In this document: positions 42,460 to 51,019 of the stretch, piece by piece
Layout of the letters: each line of letters begins with the position of its first letter
Position numbering within the stretch: position 1 is the first letter of the stretch
Assembly: GCF_003385895.1 (NCBI RefSeq)
Contig: NZ_QRDQ01000008.1
Coordinates: forward strand, 427,839 to 491,838
DNA from: Flavobacterium cutihirudinis
GTDB lineage: Bacteria; Bacteroidota; Bacteroidia; Flavobacteriales; Flavobacteriaceae
Reading direction: 5' to 3'
DNA: 64,000 bases
Made by a program: the position numbers and the translations under genes
The notes under the pieces: model-generated
Told to the model about the DNA's origin: nothing
Databases searched by the model: none
What the model saw: the letters and a program-made list of their open reading frames with translations, nothing else

Positions 42460-42504
42460 TTTTTTAATTTATGAAATAAAACCCAAATTTAGATGTTTTT
42501 TTTA

Positions 42505-44334
42505 TTATCCGTTTATTTTAAGTTTCATTCCGGGTTTAATATCTCCGTCTTTAATGCCATTCCATTTTTTAATATCTGAAATCGTAACTCCAGGATATTT
42601 TTTTGAAATACTATATAACGAATCTCCTTTTTTAACGTAATAATCTTCGCTCATCTTTTTAGATGTTGCGCCTTTCTTAAATGAATCAACTGAAGCATTT
42701 GATGCTAAAGCCGAATTTACAGAAGCAGTTTCTTCAATAACTGGAACTTCTTTAGAAACAATTAATGTTTTGCCTAAACCAATATTATTAGAAGCAAGAT
42801 TATTAAGTTCTTTTAACTCCGCAATAGTCGTACCGAATTTCTTCGCAATGCTTCCTAAATTATCACCGGCAGCCACAACATATTCCTGAGACTGCGTTGC
42901 ATTTTTGTCTTTATCGTCAGTGCTAGCGATGGCTTCGTCAGATTTTTTCTCGATAGCAGGAATTGATTTAACCTCTTTTTTAAGCGGATCAACATTTGAT
43001 TTAATTCTTAATGTTCTTCCCAATGCTACCGCATTTGTTCTTAGATTATTCCATTTTTTTATATCTGCAATACTAACATCATACTTTTCAGCAATTGCTC
43101 CAAGGTTATCACCTTTTTGTATTTTGTATAATTGAAGTTCTGAATCGTTGATTTTTTCAGGCTGTACCGCTCTAACTTTTGGTGCCACTTTTGCAGCGAG
43201 TCTTGACGGAATAGTACGAATCGTTGATTGATAATCTACGTAAGCGTAAATTTGTTTTTCGTTAGAAACGAAAGTGGCGATTTTATCTTTCGGAAGCCGC
43301 AGACAATGCTCTTCACCCTGATAATAAGGCACAACATTTAATTTATAAGAAGGATTTAAAAGCTGAATCTGAGATTGTGGCATATCAAGCAAATCAGCAA
43401 TTTGTTTGAATGTCATTTCTTTTTTAATGTTCAACGTATCGGTTTCAAAGTTTTTGACAACCGCTCTTTCCGGATTGATTCCGTGTTCCTTGTGGTATTC
43501 AAAAAGATACATTGTAGCATAAAATGCCGGAACATAACCTTGAGTTTCTTTTGGAAGATTTGGGCGAATATCCCAGTATTTTGTTTGTCCTCCAGAACGA
43601 CGAATGGCCTTAGTAACATTTCCTGGTCCTGAATTATAAGAAGCTAAAACAAGTTCCCAGTCATTAAAGACCTCAAACATTTTAGTAAAATAATCGCTTG
43701 CTGCTGCTGTAGATTTCATTGGATCACTACGCTCATCAACATACGAATCGATTTTTAAAGCGTATTGTTTTCCTGTTCCGTACATGAACTGCCAAAGTCC
43801 TGTGGCGCCCATTTTAGAAACTGCTTTAGGATTTAAAGCAGATTCTACAACGGCTAAATATTTAATTTCTAAAGGAATATTGTGTCTTGCGAAAGACTCC
43901 TCAAAAATTGGGAAGTAATATTCTGATAAAGCCATTAATCGAGAAAACGATTTTTTTCGGTTCTTAAGAAATGACTTTATTATATTTTCTAATCCTTGAT
44001 TATATTCGATATTGAATGGTGATTTTTCGTTCATCGCCTGTAAACGCTGCTTTAGCAATTCAGTAGGCAATTCTTCATCAACCGTAACATCAGAATTAAT
44101 GGTTTGTATATCTTTCGATAAATCATCGTAAATATCCAGACTTGTTAGTTCTTTCATCCAAAGACTGTCTACTCGCGCAGCCATATCATTTTTTTTGAAA
44201 GTGCTTTTAACTGAATCTAAATACGATAACTTTACTTCCGGCTTAATTTCCTGTGAAGATGAAGCAGTTTCCTGAGCAAACATCGTCATGGAAAAGAGGG
44301 CCGTAACCACTAAGGATATTTTCTTTACAATCAT
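42505..44334 (-). CDS. MltD-like lytic transglycosylase with three LysM domains
   Basis: A 609-aa envelope protein cleaving peptidoglycan glycan strands. Signal peptide (MIVKKISLVVTALFSMTMFAQ), SLT domain about 130-290 with catalytic Glu in VVESALNPKAVSKMGATGLWQFM and SYNSGPGNVTKAIRRSGG, then LysM repeats at about 403-446, 484-526 and 563-608, each with (K/A)GD-(N/S)L-xx-I. The number of LysM domains and length match MltD-like proteins of Bacteroidota. First gene of a transcript with DUF4837. Confidence 0.93.
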   Translation of the reverse strand: MIVKKISLVVTALFSMTMFAQETASSSQEIKPEVKLSYLDSVKSTFKKNDMAARVDSLWMKELTSLDIYDDLSKDIQTINSDVTVDEELPTELLKQRLQAMNEKSPFNIEYNQGLENIIKSFLKNRKKSFSRLMALSEYYFPIFEESFARHNIPLEIKYLAVVESALNPKAVSKMGATGLWQFMYGTGKQYALKIDSYVDERSDPMKSTAAASDYFTKMFEVFNDWELVLASYNSGPGNVTKAIRRSGGQTKYWDIRPNLPKETQGYVPAFYATMYLFEYHKEHGINPERAVVKNFETDTLNIKKEMTFKQIADLLDMPQSQIQLLNPSYKLNVVPYYQGEEHCLRLPKDKIATFVSNEKQIYAYVDYQSTIRTIPSRLAAKVAPKVRAVQPEKINDSELQLYKIQKGDNLGAIAEKYDVSIADIKKWNNLRTNAVALGRTLRIKSNVDPLKKEVKSIPAIEKKSDEAIASTDDKDKNATQSQEYVVAAGDNLGSIAKKFGTTIAELKELNNLASNNIGLGKTLIVSKEVPVIEETASVNSALASNASVDSFKKGATSKKMSEDYYVKKGDSLYSISKKYPGVTISDIKKWNGIKDGDIKPGMKLKING

Positions 44335-44444
44335 ATAACATTTTTTTAAAATTCTATAATTCAGATCATTATAGAGTTCCTATTTTTGCAAACTTAAAAA
44401 GTTTAAGCCTTAAAAATACGTAAAAAAATGTTAATTGTGATATT

Positions 44445-45632
44445 TTAGTCTAAAATTGCAGCAATTCCAGGTAAAACTTTTCCTTCTAACATCTCCAACA
44501 TAGCTCCTCCACCAGTTGAAACGTAGCTCATTTTATCTTCGAAACCAAATTGTTTTACAGCAGCAACTGAATCACCTCCACCAACTAATGAGAATGCCCC
44601 ATTTGCAGTAGCTTCAGCGATATAATCACCTAAAGCAATTGTTCCTTTAGAGAAAGTTTCCATTTCGAAAACACCTAATGGACCATTCCATAAAATAGTT
44701 TTAGATTCTAAAATTACTTTTTTGAAGTTTTCTAAAGATTTAGGACCTGCATCAAGACCTTGCCATCCGTCAGGAATTGCAGTTACATCAACAACCTGAG
44801 TGTTTGCAGTATTTGAGAAATCGTCAGCAGCAATTACATCAACTGGAATATGAACCTGAACTCCTTTTTCTTTTGCTAATCTTAAAATTTCAAGAGCCAA
44901 ATCTTGTTTGTCATCTTCGCAGATAGACTCACCAATTTTTCCACCTTGTGCTTTGATGAAAGTAAAAGTCATACCTCCACCAATAATCATGTGATCAACT
45001 TTATCTAAGATGTTTTCGATAACTGTAATTTTTGAAGAAACTTTAGAACCTCCAAGAACAGCAGTAACCGGTTTTTCACTGTTTTTCAATACTTTATTTA
45101 AACTTTCAATTTCTTTAGCCAATAAAGTTCCGAAACATTTTTCAGTTGGAAAAAACTGAGCAATAATCGTTGTTGAAGCGTGCGCTCTGTGCGCAGTACC
45201 AAAAGCATCGTTTACGTAGATATCGCCAAGTGAAGCTAATTCTTTCGCGAAAGCAACATCTCCAGCTTCTTCTTCAGCATGAAAACGTAAATTTTCCAAC
45301 AATAAAACTTCTCCCGGTTTTAAATCTTTTGCAGCAGTCTGAGCAGCTTCGCCTACACAGTTTTCAGCAAATTTAACCTCAACTCCTAAAATTTCAGAAG
45401 CTGTTTTTAAGATATGTTTTAAAGAGTATTTTTCTTCAACACCTTTTGGTCTTCCTAAATGCGACATTAAAATTACGCTTCCTCCTTGTGCCAAAATAGC
45501 ATCAATAGTTGGTTTAGCAGCCTCAATACGTGTTGCATCCGTTACATTAAAATTCTCGTCCAAAGGCACATTAAAGTCAACACGGATAATTGCTTTTTTA
45601 TTTTTAAAATCGAAATCGTTTAAAGTTTTCAT
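44445..45632 (-). CDS. pgk: Phosphoglycerate kinase
   Basis: Glycolytic enzyme making ATP from 1,3-bisphosphoglycerate. 395 aa. Signatures: [50 protein letters not shown], and [15 protein letters not shown] plus the nucleotide-binding [13 protein letters not shown] and [14 protein letters not shown]. Complete at both ends. Single gene with its own promoter. Confidence 0.98.
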   Translation of the reverse strand: MKTLNDFDFKNKKAIIRVDFNVPLDENFNVTDATRIEAAKPTIDAILAQGGSVILMSHLGRPKGVEEKYSLKHILKTASEILGVEVKFAENCVGEAAQTAAKDLKPGEVLLLENLRFHAEEEAGDVAFAKELASLGDIYVNDAFGTAHRAHASTTIIAQFFPTEKCFGTLLAKEIESLNKVLKNSEKPVTAVLGGSKVSSKITVIENILDKVDHMIIGGGMTFTFIKAQGGKIGESICEDDKQDLALEILRLAKEKGVQVHIPVDVIAADDFSNTANTQVVDVTAIPDGWQGLDAGPKSLENFKKVILESKTILWNGPLGVFEMETFSKGTIALGDYIAEATANGAFSLVGGGDSVAAVKQFGFEDKMSYVSTGGGAMLEMLEGKVLPGIAAILD

Positions 45633-45665
45633 TTTGATTGTTTTTTAATTTTTTAGAAAGAACAA

Positions 45666-45673
45666 CAAATATA
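45666..45673 (-). promoter_or_regulatory. pgk -7 promoter element
   Basis: On the minus strand TATATTTG (45673 to 45666) matches TAnnTTTG, 33 bp before the ATG. Confidence 0.45.
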
Positions 45674-45820
45674 GAACTTTTGCAGTACTAATAAATTCGA
45701 ATAAACTAAAAAATCCATAAGTAAAACAACGAAAACGTTATAATTTCACAAATAAAATCGTTTATTGAATATTAAACACAATTTTACGTGCAAAGTTTAC
45801 ATCGGCTTTACAATAAAAAA

Positions 45821-45852
45821 ACCTTTTCTGTCTACAGATCAACAGAAAAGGT
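45821..45852 (-). terminator. Terminator of pirin-like operon
   Basis: accttttctgt (45821-45831) and acagaaaaggt (45842-45852) are exact complements with a 10-base loop and a T tract on the minus strand. Confidence 0.75.
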
Positions 45853-45894
45853 AAAAATCAAATCAATTATTTTTGTTTTTGGAGATTGTGCTTA

Positions 45895-46398
45895 CTATTC
45901 TTTTTGGACGAAACAAATGGATAAATTCTTCTGAACCGGAAACATTAAGGTTTCAAATTCATTTCCATCATCTGTATTTAGTGACACGAGATAATTTCCT
46001 TCAATAATTCCGAAATAATTTAATAAAGGCGAATAAAAAGTAATTCCGATTCGGTGTTTCGCTATTGCCGTCGTATCGGTATTTATGATATCAAGTTTGT
46101 AATTGATAAACGGAAAATAATTGTTTCCTAAAACATCCGAAACACGATGAAAATTTTCTTTAAGCTGATCTACATAACCGCTTGCCGCCATTCCTGTTAA
46201 AAAATGTAATTTCTCGGCTTTTGGATTTTCGGACAACAATTCCCGAAAAGTATTCTTCGGATTTGTTTCTGAATTAAACTGCTGGCTTTGCATTTGATAT
46301 TCTTTGAAAGTATCTTCAAAAACATATTTATCCCATAGAAAAGTTGACGAACTATCTAAAATGATTCGGTAAGCCAATTTTATTTTTCTCATTTCCAT
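45895..46398 (-). CDS. Hypothetical protein paired with pirin-like gene
   Basis: 167 aa, soluble, no signal peptide and no family I recognise. Predominantly mixed alpha/beta in appearance (RIILDSSSTFLWDKYVFEDTF; FRELLSENPKAEKLHFLTGMAASGYVDQLKENFHRVSDVLG; HRIGITFYSPLLNYFGIIEGNYLVSLNTDDGNEFETLMFPV). It starts 9 bp after the pirin-like gene, so the two are cotranscribed. Confidence 0.7.
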   Translation of the reverse strand: MEMRKIKLAYRIILDSSSTFLWDKYVFEDTFKEYQMQSQQFNSETNPKNTFRELLSENPKAEKLHFLTGMAASGYVDQLKENFHRVSDVLGNNYFPFINYKLDIINTDTTAIAKHRIGITFYSPLLNYFGIIEGNYLVSLNTDDGNEFETLMFPVQKNLSICFVQKE

Positions 46399-46407
46399 TT
46401 TCTGTTT

Positions 46408-47103
46408 CTAAAGTTTCTGTGCAACTTCCATCACCATCAAAACGGCATTTTCTGAAAGCGCTTCCCATTCGATACTATTCGTTTCTGTAATTGCTAAACT
46501 ATCTTTGGCTTCTAAAAGTCTGTTTTCTACTTCAAAAGCACCGTGAACGACAAACACAAAAACACCATTTTTACTGTTTTTCAACGTATAAAATCCTTCC
46601 TTTCTTCCATCGTAAACGCCAATAAAACCGATGGCTCTTTCCACTTCAAACAACGAATTGAGTTTGTTCCTGGTCGAAAAATCAAATTTATATTGCTGAA
46701 AATAGTTCTTGAAATATTGTTTTCCCATTTGGAACTCAATTTCCAAAAAACTCACATTTTCTTTTTCGTACGGATTAAAAAATGATAAAGACAAATCTTC
46801 ATCTGCAGCTAAAACCCTGATTTGTTCTAGATGCAGAAAATCTTCATTGCCAAAATTATCTTTGAATTCAATTCCGCCAAACAAAGGAAGAATAATGAGA
46901 TTCGTACTCGAATTTACAAATCGGGCAATATGTTGTCGGGGAGCCAATATTACCTCGTTTAACACTTTCAAAGATCCGAATGCGTTTCTCGAAAGATCCT
47001 GATATTCCTCAAAATTGAAAGTCGCAAAACAATTGTGCTTCTCTGAATCTAAAAAGCCACGAGCATCTGATTTGTAAATTTGAGCCGAAATTTGTGTTAT
47101 CAT
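46408..47103 (-). CDS. Pirin/YhhW-like bicupin without metal ligands
   Basis: 231 aa. The N-terminus matches pirin-family layout (HNCFATFNFEEYQ, FGSLKVLNEVILAP), but where pirins have a metal-binding HPHxxxE stretch this protein has RQHIARFVNSSTNL (56-69). It ends in a short C-terminal cupin (FVFVVHGAFEVENRLLEAKDSLAITETNSIEWEALSENAVLMVMEV). Role unknown; a non-catalytic regulator or sensor is one possibility. Cotranscribed with the following hypothetical gene. Confidence 0.75.
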   Translation of the reverse strand: MITQISAQIYKSDARGFLDSEKHNCFATFNFEEYQDLSRNAFGSLKVLNEVILAPRQHIARFVNSSTNLIILPLFGGIEFKDNFGNEDFLHLEQIRVLAADEDLSLSFFNPYEKENVSFLEIEFQMGKQYFKNYFQQYKFDFSTRNKLNSLFEVERAIGFIGVYDGRKEGFYTLKNSKNGVFVFVVHGAFEVENRLLEAKDSLAITETNSIEWEALSENAVLMVMEVAQKL

Positions 47104-47146
47104 TTTAATTTAACTTTTGAAAACTGTCTAAAGTTTATTTTTAAAA

Positions 47147-47893
47147 TCAGCTGGCAACGTTTATAGTATGTGTTAAAACAAAACCATCGCTTACGCTTCC
47201 TGTCACGGCAGCCATTTCGTTTGCCGTAGAATCTGAGAAAACATTATCTGTCGCATTATAAGTGTAACCGGACAATCCTTTTGTATAACCATTTTCTGTT
47301 GATGCATTAACTAATGCAACTGCACTATTTGCTCCTTCCGGAAAAGCAATTTGAGTTACCAATAATGAAGTTCCGGATGCATTGTAAATATGAACATGAA
47401 TATGAGTCGCTCTGCCGTTGTACCAACCTGGAAAGATAGAGGTAAACGTTACCAGTCCGTTTTCGTCTGTTGTTTGTCTTCCTCTTAAAAAATGTACTGA
47501 AGTGTAATTTACAGACTGCATTCCGGTTCCACCATATTCTGAATAATATCCGTCTTTATCGCAATGCCAGATATCTACGATCGCATCTTTGAGCGCTGTG
47601 CAACTTGCTTTTGTATTGTTGACTGTAATTTTTATAGTAAAAGCAACACCTGTTCTATCCATCACAATATCCGATTTTACTAAAGAAGACGGAGAAATTG
47701 TTGGAAACGGTCCGGCCGTTTCTGAATTGGTAACCGAACAATCGCCAGAACCGGTACTTGAACCCGAATCTGAACCTGTGTCTGTTGAAGTGTCTGAAGA
47801 ATCGTTATCCTTACTGCATGAGTTTATAATTGGAATGGCCAAAGAACCAATTCCCATTAAACCCAAACCTCTTAAAAACTCTTTTCTTTTCAT
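47147..47893 (-). CDS. Intradiol ring-cleavage dioxygenase-like lipoprotein
   Basis: 248 aa. N-terminal lipobox (INSC, Cys26), a low-complexity linker rich in Asp, Ser, Thr and Gly (about 29-51), then an intradiol-dioxygenase fold with candidate Fe(III) ligands: Tyr116/117 in DGYYSEY, Tyr158 in FPGWYNGRATHIHVHI, His164 and His166. Extracellular dioxygenase-like lipoproteins occur in Bacteroidota, but whether they open aromatic rings is unknown. The previous pirin-like gene is 43 bp downstream of it on the same strand. Confidence 0.87.
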   Translation of the reverse strand: MKRKEFLRGLGLMGIGSLAIPIINSCSKDNDSSDTSTDTGSDSGSSTGSGDCSVTNSETAGPFPTISPSSLVKSDIVMDRTGVAFTIKITVNNTKASCTALKDAIVDIWHCDKDGYYSEYGGTGMQSVNYTSVHFLRGRQTTDENGLVTFTSIFPGWYNGRATHIHVHIYNASGTSLLVTQIAFPEGANSAVALVNASTENGYTKGLSGYTYNATDNVFSDSTANEMAAVTGSVSDGFVLTHTINVAS

Positions 47894-48060
47894 TGCTTTT
47901 TGATTTAAATGTTATGTCAATAGAATGATTAACAGTTATTTTCAAGCAAAATTATCTGAAATTGCAGCGTTGTAAAAAGTTTGAGGTAAAGGCTAAAAAT
48001 TATGCGGTAAACTCGGAGAATATTTTATTTTGTAGTAAAAATAATTCAAACAAAACAGTT

Positions 48061-48750
48061 TTACTTTTGATCCAAAAGTTTAAAAAAAGCATCTTCATAA
48101 CTTGAGCTTACCGGAATTTCGGCCTGTTCGATAAAGATTATTTTATTTCTGATTTTCTCAATTTTAGAAACCGGAATTATAAACGAACGATGTACTCGTA
48201 TAAACTCGGTTTCGGGCAATTTCTGAAGTATTGCTTTCAGCGTCATTCTGGCTACAACGGTTTTCTGGTTTTGAATGTGTATTTTTAAATAATCGTCTAA
48301 ACCTTCAATGTAACGAATATCAGAAAATAAGATTTTAATCAGACTATAATCGGCGCGAATGAAAAGATATTGTTGCTCGATGTTCTGGTTTTGCTGTTTC
48401 CATTGTAGAAAAGCTTTTTCTGCTGCCTGCTGAAATCTTGTTAATGAAATTGGTTTTAAAAGATAATCGGTTGCACTTAGTGTGAAACCTTCAACAGCAA
48501 ATTCAGAATAGGCTGTTGTAAAAATAACCATTGTTTTGTGAGGCAGTTTTTTATGAAAATCCAATCCAGAAATGGATGGCATATTTATGTCCAAAAACAA
48601 TAAATCGACTGGATATTTTTTGAGGTATTTTAAAGCTTCATCCGATTTTGTGAAGGTTTTTACCAATTCGATGTAATCAATTGTATCACATAAACTCTGG
48701 AGAATCTCCAGTGCCAATGGCTCGTCATCTAATGCAATTGCTTTAATCAT
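48061..48750 (-). CDS. LytTR-family response regulator
   Basis: 229 aa. Receiver domain (1-120) with phospho-acceptor Asp54 in LLFLDINMP, and a LytTR DNA-binding domain (about 130-229; YLFIRADYSLIKILFSDIRYIEGLDDYLKIH and IRVHRSFIIPVSKIEKI). It overlaps the kinase gene by 4 bp. Target genes are not known. Confidence 0.93.
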   Translation of the reverse strand: MIKAIALDDEPLALEILQSLCDTIDYIELVKTFTKSDEALKYLKKYPVDLLFLDINMPSISGLDFHKKLPHKTMVIFTTAYSEFAVEGFTLSATDYLLKPISLTRFQQAAEKAFLQWKQQNQNIEQQYLFIRADYSLIKILFSDIRYIEGLDDYLKIHIQNQKTVVARMTLKAILQKLPETEFIRVHRSFIIPVSKIEKIRNKIIFIEQAEIPVSSSYEDAFFKLLDQK

Positions 48751-49838
48751 CCTAATTTAATACTTAAGTTCACAACGTATTTTTCAAGCGTATCTTCTAT
48801 TTTGAGCTGATGTTTATTCGGATAAACCAATTTTAATCTTTCGATTGTATTTTGGAGTCCAATTCCGGACTCAGAATGTACTGAAAAAGTCTTTTTATTC
48901 GAAACGAACAAAGCAAGTTGCTCTTCTTTTATATCGATACTAATACAAATCTCTGAAGTTTGATCTGGATTTACACCATATTTGAACGCATTTTCAATAA
49001 ATGATATTAAAATAAGTGGCGTAATTTGTTTTCCGAAAGTATTCCCGTTGACTTTGTAATCTACAATTACGGTATTTCCGAGACGTGTTTTCTGGAGTGA
49101 AATAAAATTGTTGATGTAGTTTATTTCTTTAGTCAAATTGATAACTTCATCATTAGAATTGGTCATAATGTATCGCATCAATTCTGAAAGCTGAACAACG
49201 GCATCTGGCGTTTTATCGTCTTTTTTTAAAGCCAAAGCGTAAATACTGTTCAAAGTATTAAACAAAAAATGTGGATTTATTTGTGCCTTCAGAAATGCCA
49301 ATTCCGATTTTACTTTTTCTTTTTCAACACTCTGCAATCTTCCGCTTATAGCGAAAAGCAAACTTGAAATTACGCCAATCAAATAAACCAAAGCAGTATG
49401 TCCGTATTGCGTTGGCGGGCCGCCTACAAAATCAAAAGGCATTTCTTTTACAAAAGAAGGTGGTTTAGGAAAATCCTTCGGAAACGGATGAGGAGGATTT
49501 CCAAAATGCTGTGGCGAAGATCTAAAATCTAAAAAATTCCGATCCGGATGATCTAAAGTGGTTGAAATCCAAAGAAAAAAAAGTAGAAAAAGCGTGATAA
49601 TCAGATAATATAAAATCTTCTTTTCAGAAAAATAGAACTTTGGAATTAAAAAATAGTAGTTAAAATAGAAAAAACAAAGCAGTGTAAAATAGATAAAAAA
49701 GTAGATTCGATCATGCGCATTGGTATACAAATGCGGCAATGAAAAAATCGTATTTGTCGACGTAAAAGCATACGGCAAAAAAAGAAAAGCGAGACACAAA
49801 ACTATATGTTTCGCATAAAGTGAAAATTTTGCTTTCAT
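48747..49838 (-). CDS. LytS-like sensor histidine kinase
   Basis: 363 aa. Four membrane helices with a Pro/Phe-rich segment between the second and third (RSSPQHFGNPPHPFPKDFPKPPSF), then a His_kinase domain (LAFLKAQINPHFLFNTLNSIYALALKK) and HATPase_c (FIENAFKYGVNP, SGIGLQNTIERLKLVYP). This is the classical partner of LytTR regulators; overlap of 4 bp with the regulator gene. Confidence 0.93.
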   Translation of the reverse strand: MKAKFSLYAKHIVLCLAFLFLPYAFTSTNTIFSLPHLYTNAHDRIYFFIYFTLLCFFYFNYYFLIPKFYFSEKKILYYLIITLFLLFFLWISTTLDHPDRNFLDFRSSPQHFGNPPHPFPKDFPKPPSFVKEMPFDFVGGPPTQYGHTALVYLIGVISSLLFAISGRLQSVEKEKVKSELAFLKAQINPHFLFNTLNSIYALALKKDDKTPDAVVQLSELMRYIMTNSNDEVINLTKEINYINNFISLQKTRLGNTVIVDYKVNGNTFGKQITPLILISFIENAFKYGVNPDQTSEICISIDIKEEQLALFVSNKKTFSVHSESGIGLQNTIERLKLVYPNKHQLKIEDTLEKYVVNLSIKLG

Positions 49839-49992
49839 AAATCAAATTTGATCTCTCATTTTGACAATACAAAATGATACAACTCAAATTTAACGTTATT
49901 ACAAGTTTATTTCAAATTATTGCGGTAAAAACACATAATGTTGCGACTCGCTCTATAATTAAGGCATAATTTGCCTCTGAATGGTTTTATTT

Positions 49993-50976
49993 TTAATCGT
50001 GAACCGGGCCTTGCGTACAAGGACAGTTACTGATAGATTGTAAGAAATCAAATCCGATTGTGATCATGTGAGTTCCGCTATTATAGTTACCTAGATCATT
50101 GAACATAATTTGATACGAGTAAGCGAAATAAAACTTAGACTTCATGAAACCGGCCATTGGTCCTACAGATAATGGTTTTGGAAATTGATCGTTTAAGAAA
50201 CGGTACGAAGCTCCAATCCAGTAGTAATCTTCATAACGATTGTATCTTCTGTACTTAAAGTTAAAATCGGTACTCGAACGTCCGTCACTTGCAAAATACT
50301 GGTAGAATACTGATGGTTCGTATTCGATTCGGTTATTTTCTCCATCTCTGAAAGTAAAACCAGTATAAACCTGATAATTAGAAAGTACATAAGGTTCTGT
50401 TTTACTGTAATTGTCAACATTTTTCTTTAAAACGTTGTTTGCATTAAAACTTAAGTAAAACCCTTTATTACGATATAAAGCACTAATATCAAAGTTGTTA
50501 TTTGAAGTATAACGATTGTCTGAAACATAAATATCTTGCGCAGGTGTGCCAGGCTGATTTACGTCGCCAGTGAAATTATTTACATCTATACGGAAACTAT
50601 TGAAGTTATACGAAATACCAAAAGACAAATATTGTTTTGAATAATAATCCAAAATGATGTGATGCGCAAAGGAAACTTTTGCACCCGCCTGTCTAGTATT
50701 ACCATTCTTATCATTGTAAAGTGAAATTCCGACACCGGAACGATCCAATATCCTGAAATCAGCATATAAAGACTGGTTTTCGGGAGCATCTTTAATTCCG
50801 ACCCACTGTGTTAATCCGTTTGCTCTAATTCTAAGGTTATCACCTATACCCGCATAAGCAGGAGAAAGAATAAATGGGTTGTCAGCAAGGTATTGCGTAA
50901 AAACTGGTAGGTTTAACTCTTGGCTGTAACCTGATGTTACAGCCATGAGTACTAAGGATAATAATAACTTTCTCAT
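49993..50976 (-). CDS. PorP/SprF-family type IX secretion membrane protein
   Basis: 327 aa outer-membrane barrel of the PorP/SprF family: signal peptide (MRKLLLSLVLMAVTSGYSQ), LPVFTQYLADNPFILSPAYAGIGDNLRIRA and QWVGIKDAPENQSLYADFRI are family marks. SprF-like proteins help secrete or anchor a partner T9SS type B cargo, and here the giant cargo gene ends 44 bp upstream on the same strand. ATG 50976 is chosen because it starts at the signal peptide. Confidence 0.92.
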   Translation of the reverse strand: MRKLLLSLVLMAVTSGYSQELNLPVFTQYLADNPFILSPAYAGIGDNLRIRANGLTQWVGIKDAPENQSLYADFRILDRSGVGISLYNDKNGNTRQAGAKVSFAHHIILDYYSKQYLSFGISYNFNSFRIDVNNFTGDVNQPGTPAQDIYVSDNRYTSNNNFDISALYRNKGFYLSFNANNVLKKNVDNYSKTEPYVLSNYQVYTGFTFRDGENNRIEYEPSVFYQYFASDGRSSTDFNFKYRRYNRYEDYYWIGASYRFLNDQFPKPLSVGPMAGFMKSKFYFAYSYQIMFNDLGNYNSGTHMITIGFDFLQSISNCPCTQGPVHD

Positions 50977-51019
50977 TGTAATAATTTTTTTAGATAACAT
51001 ACTTCGGGGCTAAAATTTG

